Positions 53,511 to 62,843 are shown, counted from the stretch's first letter. The stretch: 64,000 nt of DNA from Nitrobacteraceae bacterium AZCC 1564 (GCA_036924835.1 JBAGRR010000001.1:2681001-2745000), one strand, 5' to 3'. Notes: generated from the sequence alone by a model not told the origin. Numbers and translations are program-made.

Positions 53511-54485
53511 TTAGGCCTTGGCTGGAGCGAAAGAACGGTCGATCATGCTGGCGACGACCTTATCGATATCGATGGATGCGGGAATGATCCCGCTCTGCTT
53601 GAGCACTTCACCGGCCGCGGTGATGATGCGCTGTTGCGCGGTGCCAATGATCGAGTTGCGCAGGTCGGTGCGCTCCAATTGCCGCGAGGCCACGGCGTCG
53701 TCGATCTTCGCCGCCGCGGCCAACGCCGCACGCAGTTCGTCAGGATTCTCGTCCGCATAAACCCGCGCCTGATCGTAGATCTTCAGCACGCGCTTCACCA
53801 AGTCGGGATGGGATGCAGCAAAGGCTTCGCGGACATTGAGAATGCCGTAGGTGTTCAGCACCGGATCACGGAACAGCAGCCGGGATTTCGCAACCAGCTC
53901 GCTCTGCGCCATGATCGGGTCGAGGCCTGCCCAGGCATCGACTTCACCTTTTTCCAAAGCCGCTCGGCCTTCCGCGTGCGGCAACGGCTTCAGCACGATG
54001 TCCTTGTCGGTCATGCCGACGCTTTCCAGCGCGCGCAGCAAGAAGATGTGGGGATCCGTACCTGGAGTGGCGGCGACCTTCTTACCCTTGATATCCGTAA
54101 GGCTCGTCAGCGACGACGACGCGCTCACTACCAACGCGGTCCATTCCGGACGCGAGAACACGAAGACCGATTTGAGGGGATTGCCATTAGCCCGCCCGAT
54201 GAGAGCCGCGGCGCCTGCAGCCGATCCAAAATCCGCTTTGTCATTCTTCAACAAGTCGAGGGCGACGTTGCTGCCCGCGCTCGGAAGCCACTCCACGCTG
54301 ATGCCATCACTGGCCAGTTCTTTTTCCAGGAAACCGTTGTTCTTCAGAATGAGGCTGACCGGATTGTAAGTTGCAAAGTCCATCCGGAGAGTCTTGACGG
54401 GCTCCGCGCGAAGCTTGCCTGTCAGAACAGTGAAGGCTGAGACCGCGGTGGCCCCGGCGAGAAACGAGCGTTTCGTGATGGACAT
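53511..54485 (-). CDS. SsuA-like periplasmic substrate-binding protein
   Basis: A 324-residue periplasmic protein of the nitrate/sulfonate/taurine ABC binding family (NMT1/SsuA-like). It has a Sec signal ([20 protein letters not shown]) and a bilobed domain with [41 protein letters not shown] and [14 protein letters not shown]. The ABC ATPase and permease are not adjacent; instead an mcp follows after 4 nt. Ligand is likely an organosulfonate or similar anion, by family. Confidence 0.9.
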   Translation of the reverse strand: MSITKRSFLAGATAVSAFTVLTGKLRAEPVKTLRMDFATYNPVSLILKNNGFLEKELASDGISVEWLPSAGSNVALDLLKNDKADFGSAAGAAALIGRANGNPLKSVFVFSRPEWTALVVSASSSLTSLTDIKGKKVAATPGTDPHIFLLRALESVGMTDKDIVLKPLPHAEGRAALEKGEVDAWAGLDPIMAQSELVAKSRLLFRDPVLNTYGILNVREAFAASHPDLVKRVLKIYDQARVYADENPDELRAALAAAAKIDDAVASRQLERTDLRNSIIGTAQQRIITAAGEVLKQSGIIPASIDIDKVVASMIDRSFAPAKA

Positions 54486-54883
54486 TCGCTTTGCTTTCTT
54501 ACGGAAAGTTCAGGAGTGCTTTATCTCGCGCCGACAAGTGATTCCGACGTCGCAACACATTGCGGCGCAGACTTACCGACGGTCAGAGGGATTGGTTGGA
54601 CGCAGAACGCTGAGGAGGGTGAACGAAATTTGCTGCGGAGATCGCCCTTTTTTGGTTGCGTAGCTGGCCTGATTTCAACCTATGTGACGTGGATTGAGAT
54701 TTGGTTACTGGAACCCCACGCAGTTTAGGTGCGCGCTAGGGCCGTACCCCTGCAAGACACTTCGGTTTCAACACGCGCTGCGTTGATTTTCGGTCGGCCA
54801 GGCTTCGACGATCTCGCACTGCTACCGCAAGCGCCGTGAGAGAGCCGAAACCAGCCATCGACGATGACCGCGAACGATAAGAT
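54486..54883. other. 398-nt intergenic region upstream of the binding-protein gene
   Basis: It must contain the promoter of the 54485 binding-protein gene. No coding frame is convincing; a minus-strand stretch near 54740-54880 reads as an open, basic peptide lacking a start (MAGFGSLTALAVAV...), which may be a remnant, and I do not recognise it. Confidence 0.3.
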
Positions 54884-55696
54884 TTAGGCGCGCAGCCCAT
54901 AGCACCGAATTGTCGCCACCTTGCGATATCCGATCCGTTCGTAAACCGGAGCACCTGCCATGGTCGCGTGGAGAACAGTGCGCGTGAGGCCCGTCGCTTT
55001 CGCTCCCTCAAACAAAGCTTTGCGAACGGTCGCTTCCCCATAACCCTTCCGTTGTGCTTCAGGAGCGGTTGCGACCAGCGCGAGGAAAAGGCTCCCGTTG
55101 GTCTCCACCGTTGCGGCAGCGGAGACCGGAACGCCATTTTCCAGACCGAGATAGGTGTACATGCCCGATTTCCATAGCGCTGAACCGCGAAGCCCATCAC
55201 GACCAGCCCCTATCGGCATGCCGTAAGCACGTGAATTCAGATCCGCATAAGCCAACAGCTCGTCGTCCGTCATGACACGGACGAACTGCAGGTTCGGATG
55301 GTGCGGCTCAGGGATCGGCAGGATATCACCCGCCATTCCGAATAGCGGCAGCGAATAGCTAAGCCCCGCCCGTTCTGCGGCAGCCGGCAATCCCGCACGA
55401 CAGGACGGATCAAGCAGCTCTTCGAACAGCCAAATGAACCCAGGCTGGCTCCTTTGACGCATGTAAGTCACCGTCTGCGCCAGCCGTTCGTCCAACAGTT
55501 TGCCGTCAGCGACTTGATCGGTGAATGTGATGCAATTCCAGAATGGAAATTTGCTGTCGGCCCACCGGATTGCGATGCCGGGAAAATCGCGTACCTCGCC
55601 CGTGCCGCGGTCAGTTACGATCGCCTTCCAAGTATCAGCAAGTTGTTGAACGGATTCGAGGGCGGCTGGTGAAATGCCGGTCAAGATGTCCTCCAT
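54884..55696 (-). CDS. GNAT-family N-acetyltransferase
   Basis: A 270-residue protein with an extra N-terminal domain and a C-terminal GNAT fold: VRVMTDDELLAYADLN begins the core near residue 145, the acetyl-CoA-binding motif is VATAPEAQRKGYGEATVR near 215, and GAPVYERIGYRKVATIRCY ends it. Single gene; acceptor unknown. Confidence 0.85.
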   Translation of the reverse strand: MEDILTGISPAALESVQQLADTWKAIVTDRGTGEVRDFPGIAIRWADSKFPFWNCITFTDQVADGKLLDERLAQTVTYMRQRSQPGFIWLFEELLDPSCRAGLPAAAERAGLSYSLPLFGMAGDILPIPEPHHPNLQFVRVMTDDELLAYADLNSRAYGMPIGAGRDGLRGSALWKSGMYTYLGLENGVPVSAAATVETNGSLFLALVATAPEAQRKGYGEATVRKALFEGAKATGLTRTVLHATMAGAPVYERIGYRKVATIRCYGLRA

Positions 55697-56059
55697 TGCG
55701 AGCCGCGCGAACTTGGACAGGGGCTATTTCAGTTCGCCTACAGCATCGAACAAAAGAGCTACATTCGTAACATGCCGCGCAACGCCATGACTCGCTTGTG
55801 AGGCGCAGCGGACGCCAATGTCATGTCTGAGATCGATGGCTTGGCAGCGCGTCTAACGCATTCACCGTGCTGATCCGCGCTCGGCATGGCACGGCGGTAA
55901 GTGGCGCGAATTCGAACCACCTCCATGATAATCCGCCTTGTGGAAAAACTTGGCCTCGCCCGCGACATCGTCAGCCGCAATTCGCATATCGTCGCGAAAG
56001 GGAACGCGTTCGGCAATTTGTACAAGCCGCCGCCGCTCACGCGACGGCGGCCTTTGTTA
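55697..56059. other. Intergenic region between the acetyltransferase and a Bug-protein gene
   Basis: 363 nt without a supported gene. Its right end holds the terminator at 56026-56053; the left end is upstream of the acetyltransferase gene and presumably has its promoter. Confidence 0.5.
56026..56053 (-). terminator. Hairpin terminator after Bug-type gene
   Basis: A G+C-rich stem GCCGCCG / CGGCGGC with a ~9-nt loop, 7 nt after the stop of the gene at 56060. On the minus strand TTGT follows. Confidence 0.6.
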
Positions 56060-57034
56060 TCAGTCCTGCGAAGGCACGTTTGCGGTCTTCACCACCGCGG
56101 CCCACTTCTTCATTTCAGCATCAACGAACTTGCCGAAGTCTGCACCGACCAGTTTGCCGGGCTCGACCCCCTGGGTCGCGAATTTTTGGCGCGCTTCCGG
56201 CGCAGCCAGAATCTCCTTCATCGCGGCCACAAGCTGGGTGTAGGCGAGATTGCCGTTGGCAGCCGGCATATAAAGTCCAAACCAGGCTGTCGCCTCAAAC
56301 CCCTTCACACCCGCCTCATTGAGGGTCGGAGTATCAGGCAGCGAAGCTGCACGCGTCGAACTCGTGACCGCAAGAACGCGGATGTTGCCCGCAGCCGCTG
56401 CCGGCAGCACGGTCGGCAGCGTATCGAACATCATCGGGATATGACCGCCGATCAGATCGTTCATCGCGGGCGCAGCACCCTTATAGGGGATGTGCACGAT
56501 GTCGATGCCCGCCATCTGCTTGAACAGTTCACCCGAGAGATGATTGGCGCCACCGACGCCCGCCGAACCGAACGAAAGTTTGCCGGGGTCTTTCTTGGCG
56601 ATCGCGATCAATTCAGCGACAGACTTGGCCGGGAAATCCCGCGTCACCACAAGCGCATTCGGTGCACTCGCCACCACCGCGATGGGGGAAAAGTCCTTCT
56701 CCGTGTTGTAAGGCAGCCTGCGATACAGGCTCGGATTGATGACGTGATGCGTCGCGGTGAGCAAGAGCACGCTGCCATCGGCGGGTGACTTCGCCACCAC
56801 CTCAGAACCGATGGCCCCGGATGCGCCCGGACGATTCTCGACGATGACCGTGGTCTTCAGCTTCTCGCCGAGATACTGGGCGACGAAGCGCGCCAGAATA
56901 TCGGTCGTGCCACCTGCGGGAAACGGCACGACGATCTTCACGGTCTCGACCGGGAACTTCTCGGCGGCAGGTGCATCCGCCGCCGTGGCGGTCAGCATCA
57001 ATATCGAACAAAGCGCGGCAAAGATGGCCTTCAT
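56060..57034 (-). CDS. TTT-family Bug-type periplasmic binding protein 1
   Basis: A 324-residue protein of the Bug/TctC family (tripartite tricarboxylate transporter receptors). Signal peptide MKAIFAALCSILMLTATAA, then VKIVVPFPAGGTTDILARFV, VENRPGASGAIGSEVVA and GSAGVGGANHLSGELF, typical Bug motifs. It binds a carboxylate or aromatic acid. No TctA/TctB permease is near it. Gene order and strand put it in the same unit as the next Bug gene. Confidence 0.92.
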   Translation of the reverse strand: MKAIFAALCSILMLTATAADAPAAEKFPVETVKIVVPFPAGGTTDILARFVAQYLGEKLKTTVIVENRPGASGAIGSEVVAKSPADGSVLLLTATHHVINPSLYRRLPYNTEKDFSPIAVVASAPNALVVTRDFPAKSVAELIAIAKKDPGKLSFGSAGVGGANHLSGELFKQMAGIDIVHIPYKGAAPAMNDLIGGHIPMMFDTLPTVLPAAAAGNIRVLAVTSSTRAASLPDTPTLNEAGVKGFEATAWFGLYMPAANGNLAYTQLVAAMKEILAAPEARQKFATQGVEPGKLVGADFGKFVDAEMKKWAAVVKTANVPSQD

Positions 57035-57093
57035 GATTCTCCAACTCCGAACGTTTCAATGGCGCTTGCGCCGGGGGATCATATCAATGATTG

Positions 57094-58080
57094 TTAGTTC
57101 GACTGGCGCAGCAACTTGGCACGCTCCACCAGCGAGCGTTCGGACACGTAGAACTCACGCGCCCATTGCTGATAATCGGCCGGCGCCTTCTGCCACTCGG
57201 TCTGCTTCAGCGTTTCGAGCAACTGCTTGTATTCGTCGCTGTCGGCGGCTGCCTTGAATGCCTGATAGAGCTTGTCCACCACAGCCGGCGACATACCCTT
57301 AGGGCCAACCAATCCGTACGGCGCCGGATAGACGAGCTCGTAGCCAAGGCTCTTAGCCGTCGGCACGCCGGGCAGCCACGAGGACGGCTGCGCGTCGAAC
57401 GACAGCAAAACACGCATCTTGCCGGCTTCCGAATACGGCAGGATCGTTCCAACCGCATCCACCGTGGCCATGGCGTGTCCACCAAGGACAGCAGTGCCGG
57501 CCTCGGCGCTGCCACGATATCCGACGTGAGTGATCTCGACCCCCGCCATGCCGGCGAGTGCCTCTGCGAGGAGGTGCATCGTGGTGCCTGCCCCCGCCGT
57601 CGCAATCGTGACATGACCCGGGTTCTTCTTCGCATAAGCGATTAGATCGTCCATGGTCTTGAAGGGCGAATCCGAATTGACCGCGAGGCCGAACGAATAA
57701 CCACCAAGTCCGGTGATCCAGGTGAAATCCTTGATTGGATCCCAATCGACCTTCTGCATGTAGGGATAGCGCAAGAGGCCTGCCGTGGCTGCAGCGATGG
57801 TATAGCCATCCGGCGCATCGTTCTTGGCCATCGTCGATGGAGCCAGCGTCGCACCTGCTCCCGCCTTGTTCTCGATGATGATGGGTTGGCCAAGTTGTTT
57901 CGAGGCAAGCTCGCCGAGCTTACGGAAAGTCGTGTCGGTCGCGCCGCCCGCAGAGAATCCGACCAGCAGCTTGATGGGCCGATCTGGATAGTTCGGCCCT
58001 GCAAGAGCGGCATGCCATGCGAAACTCGCGATTCCGAGTACGACGCCCGTGCAGGCGATTATTTTTCTCGACCAGTACAT
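57094..58080 (-). CDS. TTT-family Bug-type periplasmic binding protein 2
   Basis: A 328-residue Bug-type receptor with a signal peptide (KIIACTGVVLGIASFAWHAA). IKLLVGFSAGGATDTTFRKLG, IENKAGAGATLAPSTMA and HVTIATAGAGTTMHLLAEAL match the family. It is clearly divergent from the protein at 56060. Its stop is 59 nt before the other Bug gene. Confidence 0.92.
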   Translation of the reverse strand: MYWSRKIIACTGVVLGIASFAWHAALAGPNYPDRPIKLLVGFSAGGATDTTFRKLGELASKQLGQPIIIENKAGAGATLAPSTMAKNDAPDGYTIAAATAGLLRYPYMQKVDWDPIKDFTWITGLGGYSFGLAVNSDSPFKTMDDLIAYAKKNPGHVTIATAGAGTTMHLLAEALAGMAGVEITHVGYRGSAEAGTAVLGGHAMATVDAVGTILPYSEAGKMRVLLSFDAQPSSWLPGVPTAKSLGYELVYPAPYGLVGPKGMSPAVVDKLYQAFKAAADSDEYKQLLETLKQTEWQKAPADYQQWAREFYVSERSLVERAKLLRQSN

Positions 58081-58131
58081 TTTTTGTCTCCTCCCAGTCG
58101 CCGAATTGGTTCCGGCTGTTCTGTTGTTGAA

Positions 58132-59376
58132 TTAGGAAGCGGCTGACACGCTCCACGATTTGCGATTGTTCAAGGCATCGACATCGAAGCCGGCGAGCTG
58201 CTTGTAGCGGCGCTCGACATCCTTGAGTTCGGTCGCGGCATCGTTATGCGCACCACGTCGTGCCAGCGCGCTGACGCGCGCCATCACGTCACCGGCTTGC
58301 CGGCGATTGGCGAGTTGAACTTCGCTGGTGATTGGCCTGCGATCGGCTTCATAGGCGCTGAGCGCGACGTCGATATCGGATGCTGTTGCGAGCTGATAGG
58401 CGAGCACACGGGCATCGAGGATGGCCTGCGAGGCACCGTTCGATCCGAACGGATACATGGCATGCGCGGCATCCCCGAGCAGTGCGCAGCGTCCAAACAC
58501 CCATTGCGGCAGCGGATCAATATCCGCCATGGGATATTCATAAGCTTCCGACGCGGATGCGACGAGCTGATGAACATCGAGCCAGTCGAAACGATAGCCT
58601 TCGGCAAACCGCGCGATCGCGGAAGGCTCCATGCGCGCGTTCCAGTTGCCAAGCTCTGATTGCTGGCTTTCACTGTCCTTCGGACGCACCAACAGCCAGT
58701 TCAGCACTCCCTCAGCGATCGGGTACACCACGATGCGCTGGGTCTCGTCACCGATGATCACCATCGAATGGCCGGTTAAGAACGGCGTTGATTTCGCCGT
58801 GCCGCGGTACATTACCCAGCCGTTCGACGCGAGCGGTATAGTCTTGCCATAGAGGCTGTTGCGCACCACCGAGCGGATACCATCCGCTGCGATGACGACA
58901 TCCGCTTCGTGCAAGACAGTGCGATCGTTCGCTTGATCGATAGCCGTGACCTTGACCGTCGCCTTGCCATCACTGGCCGTATCGACGCCGGTGACGCGCT
59001 GTCCGGTGATCACGGACGATGCACCAAGACGAGCGCGAACGGCCTCGACCAATAACTGTTGCAGGCGACCTCGATGGATCGAGTACTGCGGCCAGCGATA
59101 CCCCGCATCGACGCCGCGCGGTTCGGCCCAGATCAGCCGCCCCGCCGGATCGTAATAGGCAAGTTCCTTGGTCAGGATGCCCGTCCGCGCGAGTAGATCG
59201 CCGAGGCCAAGCTCAGTCAGCTCGCGAACCGCGTGTGGAGGAAGATTGATTCCGACACCAACATCACGGATCTCGCGTGTGGCTTCGATGACGACGACAT
59301 CACGACAGCCGGCGGCATGCAGACTGAGTGCTGCCGTCAACCCGCCGATTCCCGCTCCGACGATGGCAACCCGCAT
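58132..59376 (-). CDS. FAD-dependent monooxygenase, aromatic/PhzS-like type
   Basis: A 414-residue flavoprotein hydroxylase. It shows the FAD dinucleotide-binding VGAGIGGLTAALSLHAAG (about residues 4-21), the DG motif VIAADGIRSVVR near 170 and the GD motif CALLGDAAHAMYPFGSNG near 290. These are diagnostic for p-hydroxybenzoate/salicylate hydroxylase-like enzymes. I start at ATG 59376; a GTG at 59385 adds three residues. Co-directional with the hydratase genes. Substrate unknown. Confidence 0.9.
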   Translation of the reverse strand: MRVAIVGAGIGGLTAALSLHAAGCRDVVVIEATREIRDVGVGINLPPHAVRELTELGLGDLLARTGILTKELAYYDPAGRLIWAEPRGVDAGYRWPQYSIHRGRLQQLLVEAVRARLGASSVITGQRVTGVDTASDGKATVKVTAIDQANDRTVLHEADVVIAADGIRSVVRNSLYGKTIPLASNGWVMYRGTAKSTPFLTGHSMVIIGDETQRIVVYPIAEGVLNWLLVRPKDSESQQSELGNWNARMEPSAIARFAEGYRFDWLDVHQLVASASEAYEYPMADIDPLPQWVFGRCALLGDAAHAMYPFGSNGASQAILDARVLAYQLATASDIDVALSAYEADRRPITSEVQLANRRQAGDVMARVSALARRGAHNDAATELKDVERRYKQLAGFDVDALNNRKSWSVSAAS

Positions 59377-59393
59377 GTGCTGCACTCAGCGTA

Positions 59394-59843
59394 TCAAGCA
59401 GCCTTGGCCGCGGCGGGGAATTCCACCATCGCCTCGCCGATGGCGACCTTTTCATCGTTCTGGTTGCGAACCATCACGTCGATGAGGACCCACCGGGACC
59501 TTGCTGTCACCTGCTTCGCCTTGATGATGCCGGTCGGCTGGATCGTATCGCCAGGCTTCACTGGCTTGAGCCAGCGCGTCTCCAGGCGGCGATGGATGGC
59601 ACCGGCGGGATAGGCCCAATCCGTCAGCATCCGGGTGATGAGCCCGAAGTTGTTCATGCCGTGCATGATGATGCCGCCGAAGTTGGTCTTGCCGAAGTTG
59701 CCCTTCATGTAGTCGTCATCGAGGTGCAACGGATTGTAGTCGAGCGAGCCGTCGCAGAAGAGACGGATGGATTCACGCGAAACCGCGAACTTCGGGCCAT
59801 CGATGGTGTCGCCGATCGTGATGCTGTCGAACGTTGTGGTCAT
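59394..59843 (-). CDS. MaoC-like hydratase (hot-dog), subunit 1
   Basis: A 149-residue single hot-dog domain with the hydratase Asp/His motif in SLDYNPLHLDDDY, followed by GKTNFGGIIMHGMNNFG. It probably hydrates an enoyl-CoA or related thioester. I start at ATG 59843 (AGGAG 8 nt upstream) rather than 59888, which would overlap the partner gene. It lies 19 nt from the partner MaoC gene and probably forms a heteromer with it. Confidence 0.88.
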   Translation of the reverse strand: MTTTFDSITIGDTIDGPKFAVSRESIRLFCDGSLDYNPLHLDDDYMKGNFGKTNFGGIIMHGMNNFGLITRMLTDWAYPAGAIHRRLETRWLKPVKPGDTIQPTGIIKAKQVTARSRWVLIDVMVRNQNDEKVAIGEAMVEFPAAAKAA

Positions 59844-59862
59844 GTCCTGAACTCCTATCGCG

Positions 59863-60339
59863 TCACATCGGGCGGATGGTTTGGCCACGGCCGGAGCAGA
59901 TCACTTCGCCGTGCTGATTGAAGAAGACGTTGTCGTGCACGACGAACAGGCGTTCGCGCTTGATGAACTTGTCGAGCGCACGGGCCTGCAGCGTGATGGT
60001 ATCGCCGGGGCGCGCCGGAATGTTGTAGCTCCACGACTGGCCAGCATTGACCGTGCCGGGCGAGCGCATCCAATCGTCCGTCGGGGTGCAGGCGAACATC
60101 AGCAGGATATGGATCGACGGCGGAGCGATCAGACCACCATAAAGCGTCGTCTTTGCGTAGGCCTCGTCGAAGTAAAGCGGGTGATCCTCACCGACCGACC
60201 GGCAGTAAAGCTGAATCGCTTCCTTGGTCAGCACGTAGGGAATCGTTTTGCGCGGCTCACCGGGGATGATCTCGTCCCACACCTTCCGCAAGTTCGCGTC
60301 TTTCCAGAAATCGGTCTCAAAGGCTTGCGCTTGCGCCAT
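59863..60339 (-). CDS. MaoC-like hydratase (N-terminal FAS1-type), subunit 2
   Basis: A 158-residue hot-dog protein of the MaoC N-terminal type: YVLTKEAIQLYCRSVGEDHPLYFDEAYA, then TTLYGGLIAPPSIH. In place of the full catalytic motif it has HPLYFD, so it is likely the structural or accessory half of the pair. It heads the catabolic unit next to the IclR operator. Confidence 0.88.
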   Translation of the reverse strand: MAQAQAFETDFWKDANLRKVWDEIIPGEPRKTIPYVLTKEAIQLYCRSVGEDHPLYFDEAYAKTTLYGGLIAPPSIHILLMFACTPTDDWMRSPGTVNAGQSWSYNIPARPGDTITLQARALDKFIKRERLFVVHDNVFFNQHGEVICSGRGQTIRPM

Positions 60340-60357
60340 GCCATCCTCTCAGCTAAT

Positions 60358-60372
60358 GTTCGTCAGACGAAC
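60358..60372. promoter_or_regulatory. IclR-type operator 1 between maoC and iclR
   Basis: GTTCGTCAGACGAAC, a perfect palindrome (GTTCGTC-A-GACGAAC) in the 105-nt divergent promoter region. It is followed by a related copy 6 nt further on. Confidence 0.65.
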
Positions 60373-60378
60373 TTTATT

Positions 60379-60392
60379 GTCGTCTTACGAAC
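60379..60392. promoter_or_regulatory. IclR-type operator 2, degenerate copy
   Basis: GTCGTCTTACGAAC, read on the minus strand GTTCGTAAGACGAC, differs only slightly from operator 1. The two repeats, ~21 nt apart centre to centre (two helical turns), suit cooperative binding by IclR tetramers. Confidence 0.6.
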
Positions 60393-60444
60393 ACTATGGG
60401 CCGGCTTGGGCGTTCTGACAAGCCGCCAATGAAAGGTTTGAAAA

Positions 60445-61215
60445 ATGTCGAAGGACAGCGATGGCTTCGTGCGCGCGATTGCGCGCGGATTTTCTGTGGT
60501 GGAAGCCCTCGGCCGCCCGCCCGGACGCCACACGCTGTCCGAAGTTGCCGCTCTGGCTGGCCTGACGCGCGCCACCGCACGGCGTATGCTGGCGACGCTG
60601 GTCGCGCTGAAGTACTGCGAGGCGGACGGGCGCTACTTCAGCCTGCGTCCCCGCGCGCTTGGCCTTGGACTATCGTATCTCAATGCACTGCCTTACTGGG
60701 GTTATGCGCAGCGCGCGCTCGAGGATCTACGCAACGAGATCAACGAGTCCTGCGCACTCGCGGTGCTGGATGAGACCGACATCGTCTATGCGCTTCGCTT
60801 GCCGGCACGGCGCATCCTGTCGGCCAACCTCGGCATCGGCAGCCGCCTCCCCGCTCATATCGTCTCGCTTGGTCGCGTCTTGCTTGCAGCGCAGCCGAAC
60901 GAACTTCGCGAGCACTATCTCGCGACGACGGAATTCAAGCGCACAACACCACGTACGATCACAAATCCCGACGTCCTTCGCAGAGAACTGGAACGCGTAG
61001 CAGCGGAAGGCTATGCGTGGGTCGACGGCGAACTCGATCCGGCGATCTGTGGGATTGCGGTGCCGGTGCGCGATCAGGCCGGCCAGGCTGTCGCTGCGAT
61101 CAGCATCAACACCATTTCCGGCACGATCAGCGAAACTGAAGCGCGTAGCAAATTTCTGGTAGCTCTCAAACGAACTGCGCAAGACATCCGGACGCAGACC
61201 ACAGCGAGCGGGTGA
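60445..61215 (+). CDS. IclR-family regulator of the adjacent catabolic genes
   Basis: A 256-residue regulator of the PcaR/PcaU type: N-terminal winged HTH (LSEVAALAGLTRATARRML, ~30-48) and a C-terminal effector domain (residues ~85-250) containing SRLPAHIVSLGRVLLA and ICGIAVPVRDQAGQAVAAIS. It is divergent from the MaoC/monooxygenase/Bug unit. AAAGG lies 8 nt before the ATG. Confidence 0.9.
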   Translation: MSKDSDGFVRAIARGFSVVEALGRPPGRHTLSEVAALAGLTRATARRMLATLVALKYCEADGRYFSLRPRALGLGLSYLNALPYWGYAQRALEDLRNEINESCALAVLDETDIVYALRLPARRILSANLGIGSRLPAHIVSLGRVLLAAQPNELREHYLATTEFKRTTPRTITNPDVLRRELERVAAEGYAWVDGELDPAICGIAVPVRDQAGQAVAAISINTISGTISETEARSKFLVALKRTAQDIRTQTTASG

Positions 61216-61461
61216 GCTAAGCTCAAGATTCTCGGGTCAAGATAAAATGGACGGTTGCGGCGAGTAGATCGCTGAGAAGCTAAGTGTGAACACATCGGTC
61301 GTATCTTGTGGCGACGCGTCGCCAATCCATGAGCTTTGCGAACAGGTTCTTGATTTTGTGATGCAAGGATCAGCGCGACAAGTTGATCATTGGCCAAGGG
61401 GAACTTTCGGTTCTGCTGCGCGTCGTAAGTAACGCCACGAAGGCTTGGCATGGGAGATGCC

Positions 61462-62766
61462 ATGTCGAAGTTCGGTGTTACAGTTGTCGCTGTCGTGCTA
61501 GTGACCGTGCTGTCGGGTGTTGCCACTGCGGAAGCGCGCGAGCGTTTTGGACTTGGTCTGCTTGGCGGCGTCACCCGGGTATTTGCGCGAGGATTGTTTC
61601 CTGGCCATCGTGTGCATCACCGCCGTGTGCACGTTCGTCCGACTGCAAACGTTCGCACCGCTTCAAAACCCGCCCCTTCAAAATCCGTCGCTGCAAAGCC
61701 GGTCACTTCAAAAAGTACCCTCTCCGCGGCGAATGAGCGCTCTGGCGAGAACGGGCCGTCAGTTGACAGTCTTTTCGCTGCCCCTGAGGCACGCCGGCAG
61801 ATCGCCGCAACCGCCGCGCTTGCTCTCTGGCATGCTGATCGCAACGCTACCGTCGGGTGGTGGTCACATGGCCATGGCGGATATGGCTGGGTCGGACCGG
61901 TATTCTGGCCATTCGCCTACAACGATATTTATGGTTACGTCATCTTTGGTGATGGCATGGGATTCTGGGACTACGGCTACCCGGACGTCTACGCCGGAAT
62001 TTTTGCGCCCTACAACAATGACGAACTCGCTGCGTATATGACGCCAAGCTCATCCGGCCGAACAGAACGAAAGATCCCCTCGCTGCAGCAGTTCTGCGGT
62101 GGTGTCGAGCACGAAATTGCCGGCCTCGCAATTGATCAGATTCAGCGTGCCATTCAGCCGACGAAGGAGCAACGGGCTGCGTTCGATCATCTTGCCGACG
62201 CGTCCAACTCGGCTGCTCAGATCATTCGGGCATCTTGTCCGACACAGCCCGCATTAACAGCTCCGGCTCGGTTGGCCCTGATGCAGCAGCGCACTGCAGC
62301 CATCCTCCAGGCAGTGACATCCCTTGAGCCGCCGCTACAGGAGCTTTATCGCCTGCTGAATGACGAGCAGAAAACGCGGCTCAACGCACTCGTCAACGAC
62401 CAGCTCAAGGTGGCGTCCGCGAACGCGACCACCAGGGCACCAGCCCAAAGCTGCGCACCTCCGCCAGCCGCGTTAGAATGGCCGGCTCACGCGATCGAGG
62501 CTAGGCTACGCCTGAACGATGCTCAACGCGATGCGCTTGAACGGCTGCAGCGAGCAAGCGCCGAAAGTGCCGAAATCCTGAATTATGAATGTCAGTCGAC
62601 AGATGCGATCACGCCATCAGATCGTCTCGCCGCGGTGGATCGTCGGCTTGATACCTTGCAAAAAGCCATCAATCTGGTGAGCCTCTCGCTAGAAGACTTC
62701 TACGCTACGTTGAGTGATGAGCAGAAATCTCAATTCGAGCTGATCGGACCAGAACGAGCAGGATGA
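61462..62766 (+). CDS. Spy/CpxP-like periplasmic protein with LTxxQ motifs
   Basis: A 434-residue exported protein: signal peptide MSKFGVTVVAVVLVTVLSGV, a basic Ser/Lys/Pro-rich linker, a Gly/Tyr/Trp/Phe-rich low-complexity segment (about 130-185), then helical repeats with LTxxQ-like motifs (PTKEQRAAFDHL, LNDEQKTRLN, LNDAQRDALERL, LSDEQKSQF), so perhaps two tandem Spy-like domains. It would act as a periplasmic chaperone or stress protein. Start at ATG 61462 (GGGAG upstream); ATG 61450 is a near alternative. Confidence 0.8.
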   Translation: MSKFGVTVVAVVLVTVLSGVATAEARERFGLGLLGGVTRVFARGLFPGHRVHHRRVHVRPTANVRTASKPAPSKSVAAKPVTSKSTLSAANERSGENGPSVDSLFAAPEARRQIAATAALALWHADRNATVGWWSHGHGGYGWVGPVFWPFAYNDIYGYVIFGDGMGFWDYGYPDVYAGIFAPYNNDELAAYMTPSSSGRTERKIPSLQQFCGGVEHEIAGLAIDQIQRAIQPTKEQRAAFDHLADASNSAAQIIRASCPTQPALTAPARLALMQQRTAAILQAVTSLEPPLQELYRLLNDEQKTRLNALVNDQLKVASANATTRAPAQSCAPPPAALEWPAHAIEARLRLNDAQRDALERLQRASAESAEILNYECQSTDAITPSDRLAAVDRRLDTLQKAINLVSLSLEDFYATLSDEQKSQFELIGPERAG

Positions 62767-62769
62767 TTG

Positions 62770-62843
62770 CTAGTGGTCCGATTCTAACATTCGCATCCCG
62801 TTTCAGCAGCCATCTCCTGCGAATGTTAGAATCAAAGGACCAC
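62770..62843. repeat. Long palindromic element 3 (CTAGTG family)
   Basis: Imperfect palindrome; left arm CTAGTGGTCC then GATTCTAACATTCGCA, right arm its complement with a 2-nt difference, loop about 22 nt. The right end reads CACAAAT where the full element would have CACTAG. First of a second tandem pair, 4 nt after the Spy-like gene. Confidence 0.8.
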
